DNA of 43,616 nucleotides from a virus, in IMG/VR virus record IMGVR_UViG_3300033388_005273, positions 1-43,616 of that record; one strand, 5' to 3'. Shown here piece by piece: positions 20,939 through 30,400 of this stretch (position 1 is the first letter of the stretch; each line of letters starts with the position of its first letter). The translations under genes and the position numbers were made by a program. Below the pieces are notes generated by a model. That model ran no database searches and was not told where the DNA came from. It saw only the letters and a list, made by a program, of their open reading frames with translations.

Positions 20939-21627
20939 TGCTTCCGTCCATCTTTACAACATCTTTACACTACACACCAAAGTCCGAACGTGACTCAACC
21001 TCCCCAGCAACCTTCAAAATAAAAACATTCCCCTACCATTTCTTATCATTATTTCAGTTAACTAACGACATTAAAAAAATTGATGGAGTATTTTCCGATA
21101 GCGTAGAGCGAGCTTTATTAGAGCACTGTATTGAGGATTTTAGTAATGTAACAGATAAAGACGGCAATAGGCCATCAATTTCTGAAGTTATAGATATATT
21201 ACCTTTTGATATCGTTCAGGATTTATTGGATTTTATATTTGAGATTGGGATGTATAATAATGAGTGGTTAAACATTTTAGATAGCTCGCTACACTCTATC
21301 CTCAATCCTAGGTTTAGTGATGAGAGTTGGGATTGTAACACATGCCAAAGAAGGCGTATGGATAGGTCACGTAACTGTCCGTTCTTACCAGTAGAAGACC
21401 ACGATATACATATCTCATACCCAGTATATGGTGGAGTAGTTAAAGTGTGTCCTATCGGTACAGCAGACCCTTCAGTAACAAGTAAGGCTGTAGAAGCTTA
21501 TAGGTATAGAAAACAAGCGTTGCTTCCAGAAGAAGGAGGTATAAGAAATCAAACAGTATTTTTTATGATTGCCTCCCAGAGAGTGGAAGAGATTAAGAAT
21601 TACTATGAGAGTCAAGAAGAAAAATAA
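20938..21627 (+). CDS. Tail-region protein with Cys motif, 229 aa
   Basis: Coupled to the chaperone by TAATG, in the place of a gpT-like product but longer and not made by frameshift. The middle has CNTCQRRRMDRSRNC and a later Cys (VCPIGTADPS), a possible zinc site unusual for this position. Helical ends (YRYRKQALL and SQRVEEIKNYY). Probably helps load the tape measure; family not recognised. Confidence 0.6.
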   Translation: MLPSIFTTSLHYTPKSERDSTSPATFKIKTFPYHFLSLFQLTNDIKKIDGVFSDSVERALLEHCIEDFSNVTDKDGNRPSISEVIDILPFDIVQDLLDFIFEIGMYNNEWLNILDSSLHSILNPRFSDESWDCNTCQRRRMDRSRNCPFLPVEDHDIHISYPVYGGVVKVCPIGTADPSVTSKAVEAYRYRKQALLPEEGGIRNQTVFFMIASQRVEEIKNYYESQEEK

Positions 21628-21643
21628 TAATTAGGAACTAACC

Positions 21644-24600
21644 ATGGCTATCCAAGGCAAACCAGCAGAGAAATATCAGATTGAGTATGAACACGTATTT
21701 ACTATTGATGAGGCTTCATCTAAAGCTACAGAACTCAGAATTAGACAGATTGGTGATACTACTAAAGTCGTTAGTGGTGAAGATGCACTACTACGTATTG
21801 AGAAGGAGCGTCTAGCTAACCTTATGAGACTGGAAGACGTTCGTGCCAGAACTTCAGTTATTATGAATACTGCCAATATAGTTAGTGGTGAAGAAGCGCT
21901 ATTACGTATTGAGAAAGAGCGTCGTGTTAACTTAGAGCGAATAGAAGCTGTTAGAAGCAAGTCATCTGTTGTAGGTAATGCTGCTAAGGTAATTAGTGGG
22001 GAAGAGGCACTACTACGTATTGAGAAAGCTCGATTAGGTACAATAGAGAAAATCAATGCTGAAAAACATAAGCCTGCCCCTAGAGCTATTGCCATTCCTA
22101 CAGAGGGTGGTATAGTATCTTCTGGAGATGAGGCAGCTAATAGACTTGCAGAACGTAGGGCTGAGGCTGTTAAGAAGTTAGCAAGAGCTAATGAGCTGGC
22201 AACAGGTACATTTGATAGACTAGCTGTTAGTCAGAATGCTGCAAAGAATAAAGGTAAAGCGTTAGAGCTAGCAATGAATGGTACTACTTCAGCTACTAAA
22301 AAACAAATCGCAGCTGTAAAAGAACTTGAGGAGGCACAGAAAGGTCTTACCTCTAAGTCTTTCCTTGGTAAAATATCTAACACTGCTCAGTACGCTGCTG
22401 CTGCTGCTGGTATTTTTGCAGTTACCAATGCGCTACGTGAAGGCGCGATTGCTGTTGTAGAGTTCGATACCGCTTCAAGAACCCTTGCTGCAGTAATCCA
22501 GGATTTATCAGTAGGTAAGGCACGAGTTCTAGAGAAACAATTAATTGATTTAGGACAAGCGTTTGGTAGTACTGTTGAAGAGATTAATAAATCAGCTATC
22601 CTATTAGGACGTGCTGGTATCGCTCAGGAAGACTTAATTAAGTCTACTGAAGTTGTTATTAAGTTATCAAAGATTACTGGAGATACATTAGATTCTACAT
22701 CTGGTGCTCTTATCTCATATATAGAAGTTTTTAGTAAAGCTGGAGAAACTGTAGAGAGTCTTGCAGATAAACTTGCATTCATGGCAAATGAGTCTCGCTT
22801 ATCAACTCAAGATATTGAAACATTCTCAAACTTCGCCTTAGCTGCTGCTGATGCTGCAGGTCTTACTGTCGATGCAGTTGCTGCTCTTGCTACTCAGTTC
22901 TCTAAGGCTGGTGTTAACGCATCGACTATTGGTACACAGATTCGTTCATTAACTAAAGTATTTTTAGATAGTGCTCCTGCCATAGGTACATTCTTCAATG
23001 AACTTGGTATAGTTCAAGGTAACTTCCAAGAGGAACTAGCCGCAGGTGGTGTTAGGTCTAATAAGGCTTTGGTAGATTTAGGAAAGAAACTAGCTAGCCT
23101 TACAAGACAAGAGTTTAATAGAGTAACTTCAAGTATGGATATACTACAGCGTAACTCACTAGCTCTATTAAGACAACAAGCTGAGGGCGTTGGTTCTAAT
23201 ATTAAGACTCTTGTAGATGGGGCTCATGATGGTATTGCTGCCGCTGATGTTATCTTATCTGGTTATGTAGCAAATTGGGAAAGACTTAAGGCTGGTGTAG
23301 CTAGTACAGTAGTAGGACTGGATGAGTTCTTACATGTGTCTGGCGCTATTGATAGTGTTGTTGGTGGATTAGCTACTAGTATTCAATTAATGGAAACATT
23401 CTTTAACAACGGAACATCAGCAGCTAATGACTTTATCAGAAGAGAGAAAGCACTAAGTAATGCTACAGAACTGAATCTAAAGTTAGAAGAACTAAAAGAG
23501 AGTGCAGCTACGGCTGGCTCAGCTTCAAGACTTAAAGCGTATGAGAAAGAAATTAAAGCTACTGAAAAGCTTCTTGTTCTTGAAAAACAAAAGATAGTTA
23601 TAGCTCAGAGAGGCCTCGATATAGAGAAGGGTGTTGTAGACGATACTGCTGCAAAGAATATTGAGAGGGCTGAGGAAGCTATTAGACAGCAAGAAAATTT
23701 AGTTAAGTCATTGACCAAAGCTAAGAACGCTACAAATGAGTCTGGTGGTGCGTACTCTGTACTATCAGCCCAATTAGAAAAAGCTAAGCTTGGATTAAAA
23801 TCTCAGGTAGATGCTAATGAGAAGCTAAAAGTTAGTTATGACGAGCTTAAGGAAGGTAGAAGTAAATACCATAAAGAGGTCTCTAAGACTACAGCATTAA
23901 CTGCTAACTCTGTTGAGATAACAAAAGGCCTTACAAGTGCTGTCTTAGACCTTGCTAAAGCTGGAGAGATTACAGCAGCAAAAGCTGGTGCACCATTTGA
24001 AGCCATAAACTCTTCTGTACTTGCTACTATAGATATTATTAATAAAATTACTAGTAGTGATGCTGCTGGTAATATATTCGATGGAATAAATACTAGTGCG
24101 ACTACTACATCAGGAATACTTAAGACTCATGTTGAACTACTTGAACGGGAGAAGGGACTACAGGAAGAGCTAGTTGGGGCTAATGATGCTCAGACTCTTG
24201 TTATTAATAAGAAAATACGTAGTATACAGTCTGTAAGAAAGCATCTAAAATCTAACGCCGTACAAGCCACAGAGATAGAGAGAATCCATACTGCTATCAA
24301 TACAGCAGTTATTAAAGAGGCTGCGGAGACACTAAAGGTGGTTGATGCTAAGTCTAAACTCTTATTAGTAGAAGAGAAGTCTACAATAAAAGCTGGTGAT
24401 AAAGTATCTATAGCCGAAGCAGAACTGCATGCCGCTAACCGTAAGGTACAAGCAGCGTTTGAAGGGATAAGATTAGACGAAAAGGGAATAGAAATCCTTG
24501 AGACTAAGTTGGCATTCACTAACGCACTTAGAGAAGCTGAGAGTAAGTCTGCGATAGTAGTTCAAGAAGTTAAGAACGACCAGATTTTTAAAGATGAATT

Positions 24601-25186
24601 GAAGTTTACTGCAGAGCTAGAACGTAAGAAAGCAGAGCTAGCACTAAATACATTCTCTATTATATCTACACAGGATTCTAGACAAACGGCCGTAGCGGTT
24701 GCAAGACTGGAGTTAATAGATGATAGGATTGCAAAAGAGAAAGAGCTTCAAGAACAAATCGCAGGTGGACAACTTACTGACCCTGAGGCAGCTGCAGATA
24801 TCCAAGCAGATATTACTAGAGAGTACGAAGCTCAGGATGCGTTACTTGTGAAACAATCACAAAGTCTTGATATTAATTTCCAAATTATGACTCGGACTGC
24901 AGACCTACTTGGTAACCAGCTAGGTAATGCATTATTTGATATGACTCAAGGAGTTGACTCATGGAAAGATGCTGCTGAAGGTTTTAGACAAGGCCTTATT
25001 AAGATAGCTTTACAACTTCTTATAATCCAACCGTTAGTTGAATCGCTTAAAGCGGCAATGGCTGGTGGTGGTGGAATAGGTGGTATTGCTTCTTCTTTCT
25101 TTGCTAGTGCTGATGGTAATGTTATTACAGGTAGTGGTCCTGATAAGAGATATGCTACTGGTGGTATTGTTAGAAGACCTACATGA
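21644..25186 (+). CDS. Tape measure protein, main part, 1180 aa
   Basis: Sets tail length and is ejected with the DNA. N-terminal residues 43-140 hold three 37-residue repeats ([VI]-S-G-E-[ED]-A-L-L-R-I-E-K). A PhageMin-type domain follows (about 280-520: TGDTLDSTSGALISYIEVF, FALAAADAAGLTVDAVAALA, TQIRSLTKVFLDSAP). Then come long coiled coils and a C-terminal helix before GGIGGIASSFFAS and ATGGIVRRPT. The frame ends at TGA (25184-25186) exactly where the family continues to FG...GLMGEAGPEAILPL, which is encoded next in the same frame. Confidence 0.92.
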   Translation: MAIQGKPAEKYQIEYEHVFTIDEASSKATELRIRQIGDTTKVVSGEDALLRIEKERLANLMRLEDVRARTSVIMNTANIVSGEEALLRIEKERRVNLERIEAVRSKSSVVGNAAKVISGEEALLRIEKARLGTIEKINAEKHKPAPRAIAIPTEGGIVSSGDEAANRLAERRAEAVKKLARANELATGTFDRLAVSQNAAKNKGKALELAMNGTTSATKKQIAAVKELEEAQKGLTSKSFLGKISNTAQYAAAAAGIFAVTNALREGAIAVVEFDTASRTLAAVIQDLSVGKARVLEKQLIDLGQAFGSTVEEINKSAILLGRAGIAQEDLIKSTEVVIKLSKITGDTLDSTSGALISYIEVFSKAGETVESLADKLAFMANESRLSTQDIETFSNFALAAADAAGLTVDAVAALATQFSKAGVNASTIGTQIRSLTKVFLDSAPAIGTFFNELGIVQGNFQEELAAGGVRSNKALVDLGKKLASLTRQEFNRVTSSMDILQRNSLALLRQQAEGVGSNIKTLVDGAHDGIAAADVILSGYVANWERLKAGVASTVVGLDEFLHVSGAIDSVVGGLATSIQLMETFFNNGTSAANDFIRREKALSNATELNLKLEELKESAATAGSASRLKAYEKEIKATEKLLVLEKQKIVIAQRGLDIEKGVVDDTAAKNIERAEEAIRQQENLVKSLTKAKNATNESGGAYSVLSAQLEKAKLGLKSQVDANEKLKVSYDELKEGRSKYHKEVSKTTALTANSVEITKGLTSAVLDLAKAGEITAAKAGAPFEAINSSVLATIDIINKITSSDAAGNIFDGINTSATTTSGILKTHVELLEREKGLQEELVGANDAQTLVINKKIRSIQSVRKHLKSNAVQATEIERIHTAINTAVIKEAAETLKVVDAKSKLLLVEEKSTIKAGDKVSIAEAELHAANRKVQAAFEGIRLDEKGIEILETKLAFTNALREAESKSAIVVQEVKNDQIFKDELKFTAELERKKAELALNTFSIISTQDSRQTAVAVARLELIDDRIAKEKELQEQIAGGQLTDPEAAADIQADITREYEAQDALLVKQSQSLDINFQIMTRTADLLGNQLGNALFDMTQGVDSWKDAAEGFRQGLIKIALQLLIIQPLVESLKAAMAGGGGIGGIASSFFASADGNVITGSGPDKRYATGGIVRRPT
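21770..22063 (+). repeat. Three tandem 111-bp (37-aa) repeats in the tape measure
   Basis: Copies begin at residues 43, 80 and 117, each with [VI]SGE[ED]ALLRIEK[EA]R followed by about 24 diverged residues. Expansion or loss of units could change tail length. Confidence 0.85.
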
Positions 25187-25474
25187 TTCGGGCAAACAGA
25201 TGGGAGTACTGGACTGATGGGGGAAGCTGGGCCAGAAGCAATTCTCCCACTTACTAGAATTGGCGGAGACTTAGGAGTTAAAGCTGAAATATCTGGAAGA
25301 ACAGAATCTGGTACAGGTAATACCGAGATTACTATTATAAATGAGTCTGGAATGCCAATGGATGTAGGAAAGGTACTCAGAGGAAAAGATGATAAAGGAA
25401 AAGAGGTTATTAGTATAGTGCTACAAGCACTTAACTATAATGCTGACTTTAGAAAAGCTTTAAAGAATATTTAA
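25187..25474 (+). pseudogene. Tape measure C-terminus beyond the in-frame UGA, 95 codons
   Basis: The frame of the tape measure continues without a gap: FGQTDGSTGLMGEAGPEAIL, which includes the conserved G-x-M-G-E-A-G-P-E-A-I-x-P-L motif of tape measures, followed by ~70 residues to TAA 25474. An ATG at 25217 exists in the frame but has no good ribosome site and would start inside the motif. This is the tape measure's own C-terminal end, made only by readthrough or if the UGA is an error or mutation (for example TGG to TGA). Confidence 0.8.
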
Positions 25475-25485
25475 AAGGATTATAT

Positions 25486-25854
25486 ATGCTAACATTTCCA
25501 ATACTAAGTGTAGCACCAACTACACTAGAGGAGACAATCGAGAATTCAAGTATCAACTCAGAATTTGAGTCAGGTTTTGAATTAGTTAGAAGTAAGTTTA
25601 CTAGAGATAGGGCTACTTTTGATATCTCATACGAGGTACTTCAGAAAGACGACAAGGATTTAGTAATAGATTTCGTACGTACTGTACGAGGTGCTGAAGC
25701 GTTTACATGGGCAAACCATGACCAACCTATTCCTGCAACTAATCCTGTTGAGTATACTACATACATAGTACGTTTTTCTCAATTCCCTACGATACCTGCT
25801 GTAGGTGGGATGTACCAGATATATAATCTAACGTTCCAATTAAGAGAGGTATAA
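25486..25854 (+). CDS. Minor tail protein, gpM-like, 122 aa
   Basis: Position directly after the tape measure and before gpL matches lambda gpM. The sequence is beta-rich with the family-like start and middle (FELVRSKFTRDRATFDISYE, then AEAFTWANHDQP and YTTYIVRFSQFP). Builds the ring above the tail tip. Confidence 0.75.
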   Translation: MLTFPILSVAPTTLEETIENSSINSEFESGFELVRSKFTRDRATFDISYEVLQKDDKDLVIDFVRTVRGAEAFTWANHDQPIPATNPVEYTTYIVRFSQFPTIPAVGGMYQIYNLTFQLREV

Positions 25855-25855
25855 T

Positions 25856-27028
25856 ATGTTATCTCTTAGTTCAGCATCTTTGCTGATAAAAAATAAGTTG
25901 ATTGATACTGGGAGTTGGTTAATTCTATTAGATTTAACTAGCCCAGATACACTTACCAAAATAAGGATATGTTCTAATACTTCTGACATCATTAGGGACG
26001 GGGAGCTTTATGCTGCATTCCCATTTGAGCTTGAAGAGCTTACTGAACAACTTGCAGGAGAATTACCTACATTATCTCTTAAAGTTAGTAACGTTAATCG
26101 CCTTATCCAAGGATACCTAGAGCAGGATGATGCTTTGGGTAGCGGATGGGAAGTACTAGTACAAGTAGTACACTCAACTGACTCTCAGAATATTTTAAAA
26201 TACAGTGAGGAGTTCTCTAATACTTATTGGACTAAATTTAACTGTACTGTTATTACTGACGATACGTCTGTATACGTAGACCCTTTTGGCAATACTAATG
26301 CTTATGAACTTATAGACGATGGAGTACATGCTTCTTCTGTGTTATCAAATACTGGTGAAGTTGCAGCAACTAACCCAAACAACTCCATTTACTTAAAACA
26401 AGCTGATACTGATACAGCATTTAGATTGGGAATACAGTCTGTTACTCAGACAACAGAACTCTATAGACAAGTATTTAATTTTACTGGCGGAGTTCTTACA
26501 GCAGGTGCTGTAGATATTGGAAGTGCTACTATTAATTTGGAACCTCTCAGTAATGGCTGGTATCGTGTAGACTTACTGTCAGGAACATGGGTAGATGAAG
26601 AAGAAGTTGCTATAAATATATACCCTACTGACGGTACAGCTATTAATACTAGACTTCTTGTATTTGGCGGACAGATTGCCGATACGCTTAAAGAGTATAT
26701 ACCAACTTCTGGTATAGCTATCGTAGATAACTTAGTTAACGAACCAGAGCTAGTGACTAGATTCACAACTCTTACTGTAGCTTCCGACCAAGAGTGGGTA
26801 AACTTTCAAATAGGGATGGCTAATCCCTTAAGAATACAAGTTCCTAGAATTAAGTACTTAACTACATTTTGTCAAAATACTTATAAATCTGGTGGGTGTA
26901 ATTACTCTGGAGGCTTACCCTCATGTGCGAAGTCTCTTGCTGACTGTGAAGCACACTTTGCCTCTGATGCCCCGCTACCATTTCTAGGATTTCCTGGTAT
27001 TGTTAATGCCACGATATATACATCATAA
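25856..27028 (+). CDS. Minor tail protein, gpL-like, with inserted lectin-like domain, 390 aa
   Basis: N-terminal part (LSSASLLIKNKLIDTGSWLI, LYAAFPFELEELTEQLAGEL) and C-terminal part are gpL-like. The end has four cysteines, CQNTYKSGGC and SCAKSLADC, matching the iron-sulfur ligands of lambda gpL. Between them, residues ~110-290 form an insert of a type common in phage tails (ILKYSEEFSNTYWTKFNC, YELIDDGVHASSVLS, SNGWYRVDLLSGTW), a concanavalin- or CBM-like beta sandwich. The core would be ~210 aa, so the insert nearly doubles the protein. The insert may contact surface glycans. Confidence 0.85.
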   Translation: MLSLSSASLLIKNKLIDTGSWLILLDLTSPDTLTKIRICSNTSDIIRDGELYAAFPFELEELTEQLAGELPTLSLKVSNVNRLIQGYLEQDDALGSGWEVLVQVVHSTDSQNILKYSEEFSNTYWTKFNCTVITDDTSVYVDPFGNTNAYELIDDGVHASSVLSNTGEVAATNPNNSIYLKQADTDTAFRLGIQSVTQTTELYRQVFNFTGGVLTAGAVDIGSATINLEPLSNGWYRVDLLSGTWVDEEEVAINIYPTDGTAINTRLLVFGGQIADTLKEYIPTSGIAIVDNLVNEPELVTRFTTLTVASDQEWVNFQIGMANPLRIQVPRIKYLTTFCQNTYKSGGCNYSGGLPSCAKSLADCEAHFASDAPLPFLGFPGIVNATIYTS

Positions 27029-27417
27029 TGGATTATTCTACATATATAGGTATACCATTTATAGATAATGGTAGAGACGAAAAAGGCTATGATTGCTGGG
27101 GGTTAGTTAAAGAACTATACCTCAAGTATCATGGAGAGGAACTCCCAGATTTCATGTATACTAAAGCCATAGAGGATGGAGTCTCTTCTTTCTTTATGGA
27201 AGAGCTTTATATTAAGAGAGTTTGGAATTCTGTAGAACCTCAAGAAGGAAGTATCGCAGTGTTCACTGTTGGTGGAGTGGTTAGACATGCAGGATTTATG
27301 ATAAATACTCATGAGTTTATCCATACAATATCTGGTACAGAAACGGTGATAGAAAGTATCAAAGGGCTTAGATGGTCTGCAAGGTATAAAGGAAGCTATA
27401 AATGGCAACAATTGTAA
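27028..27417 (+). CDS. Tail-tip NlpC/P60 peptidase, gpK-like, 129 aa
   Basis: Cys catalytic motif YDCWGLVKELY (Cys ~23) and His motif VVRHAGFMI fit the NlpC/P60 (C40) cell-wall endopeptidase family used at lambda-like tail tips. It lacks the JAB/Mov34 domain present in lambda gpK, so it is the minimal peptidase. Starts at ATG overlapping the gpL stop (TAATG). It probably cuts peptidoglycan cross-bridges during DNA entry. Confidence 0.88.
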   Translation: MDYSTYIGIPFIDNGRDEKGYDCWGLVKELYLKYHGEELPDFMYTKAIEDGVSSFFMEELYIKRVWNSVEPQEGSIAVFTVGGVVRHAGFMINTHEFIHTISGTETVIESIKGLRWSARYKGSYKWQQL

Positions 27418-30400
27418 AAATTAAAAATGTATTTGAACCAGCTAATATAGCTAATAGGGATACTATAAAAGTTAAAGAGGGTAGTTGCCTAGCATTATAT
27501 ATGCATGGTGATTACGTGGCTACTATGAATAGTAAGCAACTTACTTCAGATTATATCATACAGAAGAATGACAATATTATCATTACACCAGTCCTTCACG
27601 GTGGAAGTGGTAGTGGAAAACAAATTCTTAGTGTTGTAGCTATTATAGCATTAACTGCAGTTGCAGGGCCTGCAGGTACTGCCGCAGGACTTTCTGCAGG
27701 TGTTGCTTCTGGGTCTGCTATTATTGGTTACGGTACAATGTACGCAGTACAAGCAGCTATTTTAATTGGTGGAGGTATGCTAGTCAATTCTATGCTAGCT
27801 CCTGATGCTCCTTCTGTAGCAACTTCTGCAGGAATAGAGGCTAGTACTACATATAGCTGGAATGGTGCTAAAACAGGCTCTACTATCGGTAGTCCTCTAC
27901 CTATACTATACGGAACTATGCGTCTTCCGGGAAATGTTATTAATCAGGCTATAGATTATAATGATGGTGATGAGTACCTACGTTTACAACTAGGACTGTG
28001 TCATGGCCCTATTAAAGAAATAGTAGAAGCTGATGTCTTACTTAATGACACCTCATTGACTGAGTTCAAAGGCCCAGAATACCCAACTTCTAATGGCCTT
28101 GTTAGATTCACACATTCTACTGGTGAATTACTGCAGGAACCTAGTATACTATTCAATAACCTTAACACTAGCACTACTATTGGTGCAACATTGGCTTACA
28201 ATACTCCTGTAGTTAGGACTATTGCAGGTACAGGGTATGATATCTTAGAACTAATTCTGAAAGCCCCTGCAGGAGTATACGATATTAGTCAAAGTTCAGG
28301 GAAGGTTCTTAGACGTACAGCTTTTTTAAATATAGAGTATAGAGAAAGTGGGTCAGCTGATGCTTGGGTAACTGCGTTAGATGATGGCTCTGTTGGTAGG
28401 CATCTAGAATATGAAGTTGTTTGTTCAAATGGATATGAAAGTACATTTAGATGGACTGCAAATCCTGATGAAATTCTCCCAGATTTTTGTATCTATTCTG
28501 GAGACCCTCAATACCCTAATGCGTATACTCAATACACAGGTAGAACTAAGGTGGTTGAGGAGACAATAGTAGGTGGATGGTACGCTAATGACCCAGAGTA
28601 CTCTACATATCCAAATTCTACTATGCTTCATGGTAACAGTACTAAGGCAATTACTAGAAATATAGTAATTCCTGTAGACTCTTCCATTGATTACGAGGTA
28701 AGAATTACTAAACTAGACCCTGATGCTACGGCAGTATCTAGCTCTGATACAGTTATATGGGACCAATTTAGAGGTAAGGTTCGTGAAAGACTTAGATATC
28801 CAGGAGTTGCGTCTGTAAGTATAGATGTAAAAGCTACTGACCAAATTAGTGGTGGTGCACCTAACTTCTCTACCTTAGTAACTAGGGAGAGTATCGAAGT
28901 GTATGACGACTCTGGAGTGTTTTATGGGAATAGAGATTCCGCTATACCTGCTTGGGCGGCTTGGGATTTACTAACTAATACAACCTACGGTGCTGCAATT
29001 CCATATACTGATATTGATTTCCAAACTTTTGTAGATTGGGAAACATGGTGTATTGTGCTTGCAGACAACGGTAGGGGAGACCTAATCCCACGTGCCAGGT
29101 TTAATGGTATTTTTGATTATAATACCAATCTATGGGATGCTTTGGATAAGATTTGTAAATCAGGAAGGGCAGCTCCACTATTACGAGGTACAAAATATAG
29201 TGTAGTAGTTGATAAGCCATCTCCTCCTGTACAAATGTTTAATATGGGTAATATTATAAAAAACTCATACAGTACTGTGTATACTCCTATAGCGGATTTA
29301 TCTACTGAAATTGAGATTCAATTCTTAAACAAAGATAAAAATTATGCTAATGACCAAATGTCTGTACAAGTTCCTGAGCTATTTCCAGTAGAAAATATTA
29401 GTAAAAAATCTACCATTAGAACTATGGGTATTGTAAGTGAAGCGGAAGCGTATCGTTGGGGAAGATATTTATTAGCTACTAGTAAGTATCAACGACGTAC
29501 TATTACATTTGAAGCTTCCGTAGACAGCATCGCGTGTACTGTTGGTGATGTTATTACTTTTTCGCATGATATCCCTAAGTGGGGAGAGAGTGGAAGGATT
29601 ACATCTGTTGATAGCTTTAATAAGATTATCTCGTTAGACAGGTCTGTTATACTAGACCCTGGATTAACATATACAATACTTATAAGATTTCAAGACGATA
29701 CTACAGAAGAGCTGGTAGTTACGAATCCAGGTGTAGAAGTTCCTGTAAATACTTTAGAAATACTAGATATGGTTAAAGTTCCAGATATGTACGATATATA
29801 TACTTTTGGGGAAGTTAATCAAGCAACCAAGCTGTTTCGTATTAATTCAATTACGAGAAGCTCTGAGTTGGAGAGAACTATCCAAGCGGCTGAATATGTT
29901 GAGAGTGCTATTAATGATGACATTACTATAATTCCACCAGCAACACCATTTGCACCTCCTGTCATTCCTAGTGTATATAATGTAACTACTAATGAACACT
30001 TGGAGCTTAGACAAGATGGCTCTATTATACCATTTTTAGATGTTGGATGGGATGTATCTACTGAGGAGTCTGCAAATGTTAATGTGTATATATCTGACTA
30101 CGCGTTGGCTAACTATAGGTTAATAGGTACTGAGATAAAAAATGGTAGGTTATCTATGAATGGCCTAGACTTAGTTGAGGGCACTCCATACTACTTTAAA
30201 TTTCAAGTATATAACTCTCTTGGGATTTCAATAGCAGTAGAAGATTTAAATTACTATTCTCATACATATCTTGGAAAGAGTGCGTCTCCTGATGCTACTA
30301 CTGGCTTCACAGCTACTAGAACAGAAGACGGCGCATATTTCTCTTGGGACGCACAAACAACAGACTTAGATTTTAGCTATTATGAACTGAGACTAGCTGA

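Noticed and set aside
20900-20940. Programmed -1 frameshift between the gpG-like gene and the next ORF
   Set aside because: The target frame is open only from 20923 before the ATG and contains no X-XXY-YYZ heptamer.
25184-25186. UGA reassigned as a sense codon throughout the phage
   Set aside because: UGA ends several overlapped genes (for example at 38284, 38948 and 39427) in positions that make sense as stops.
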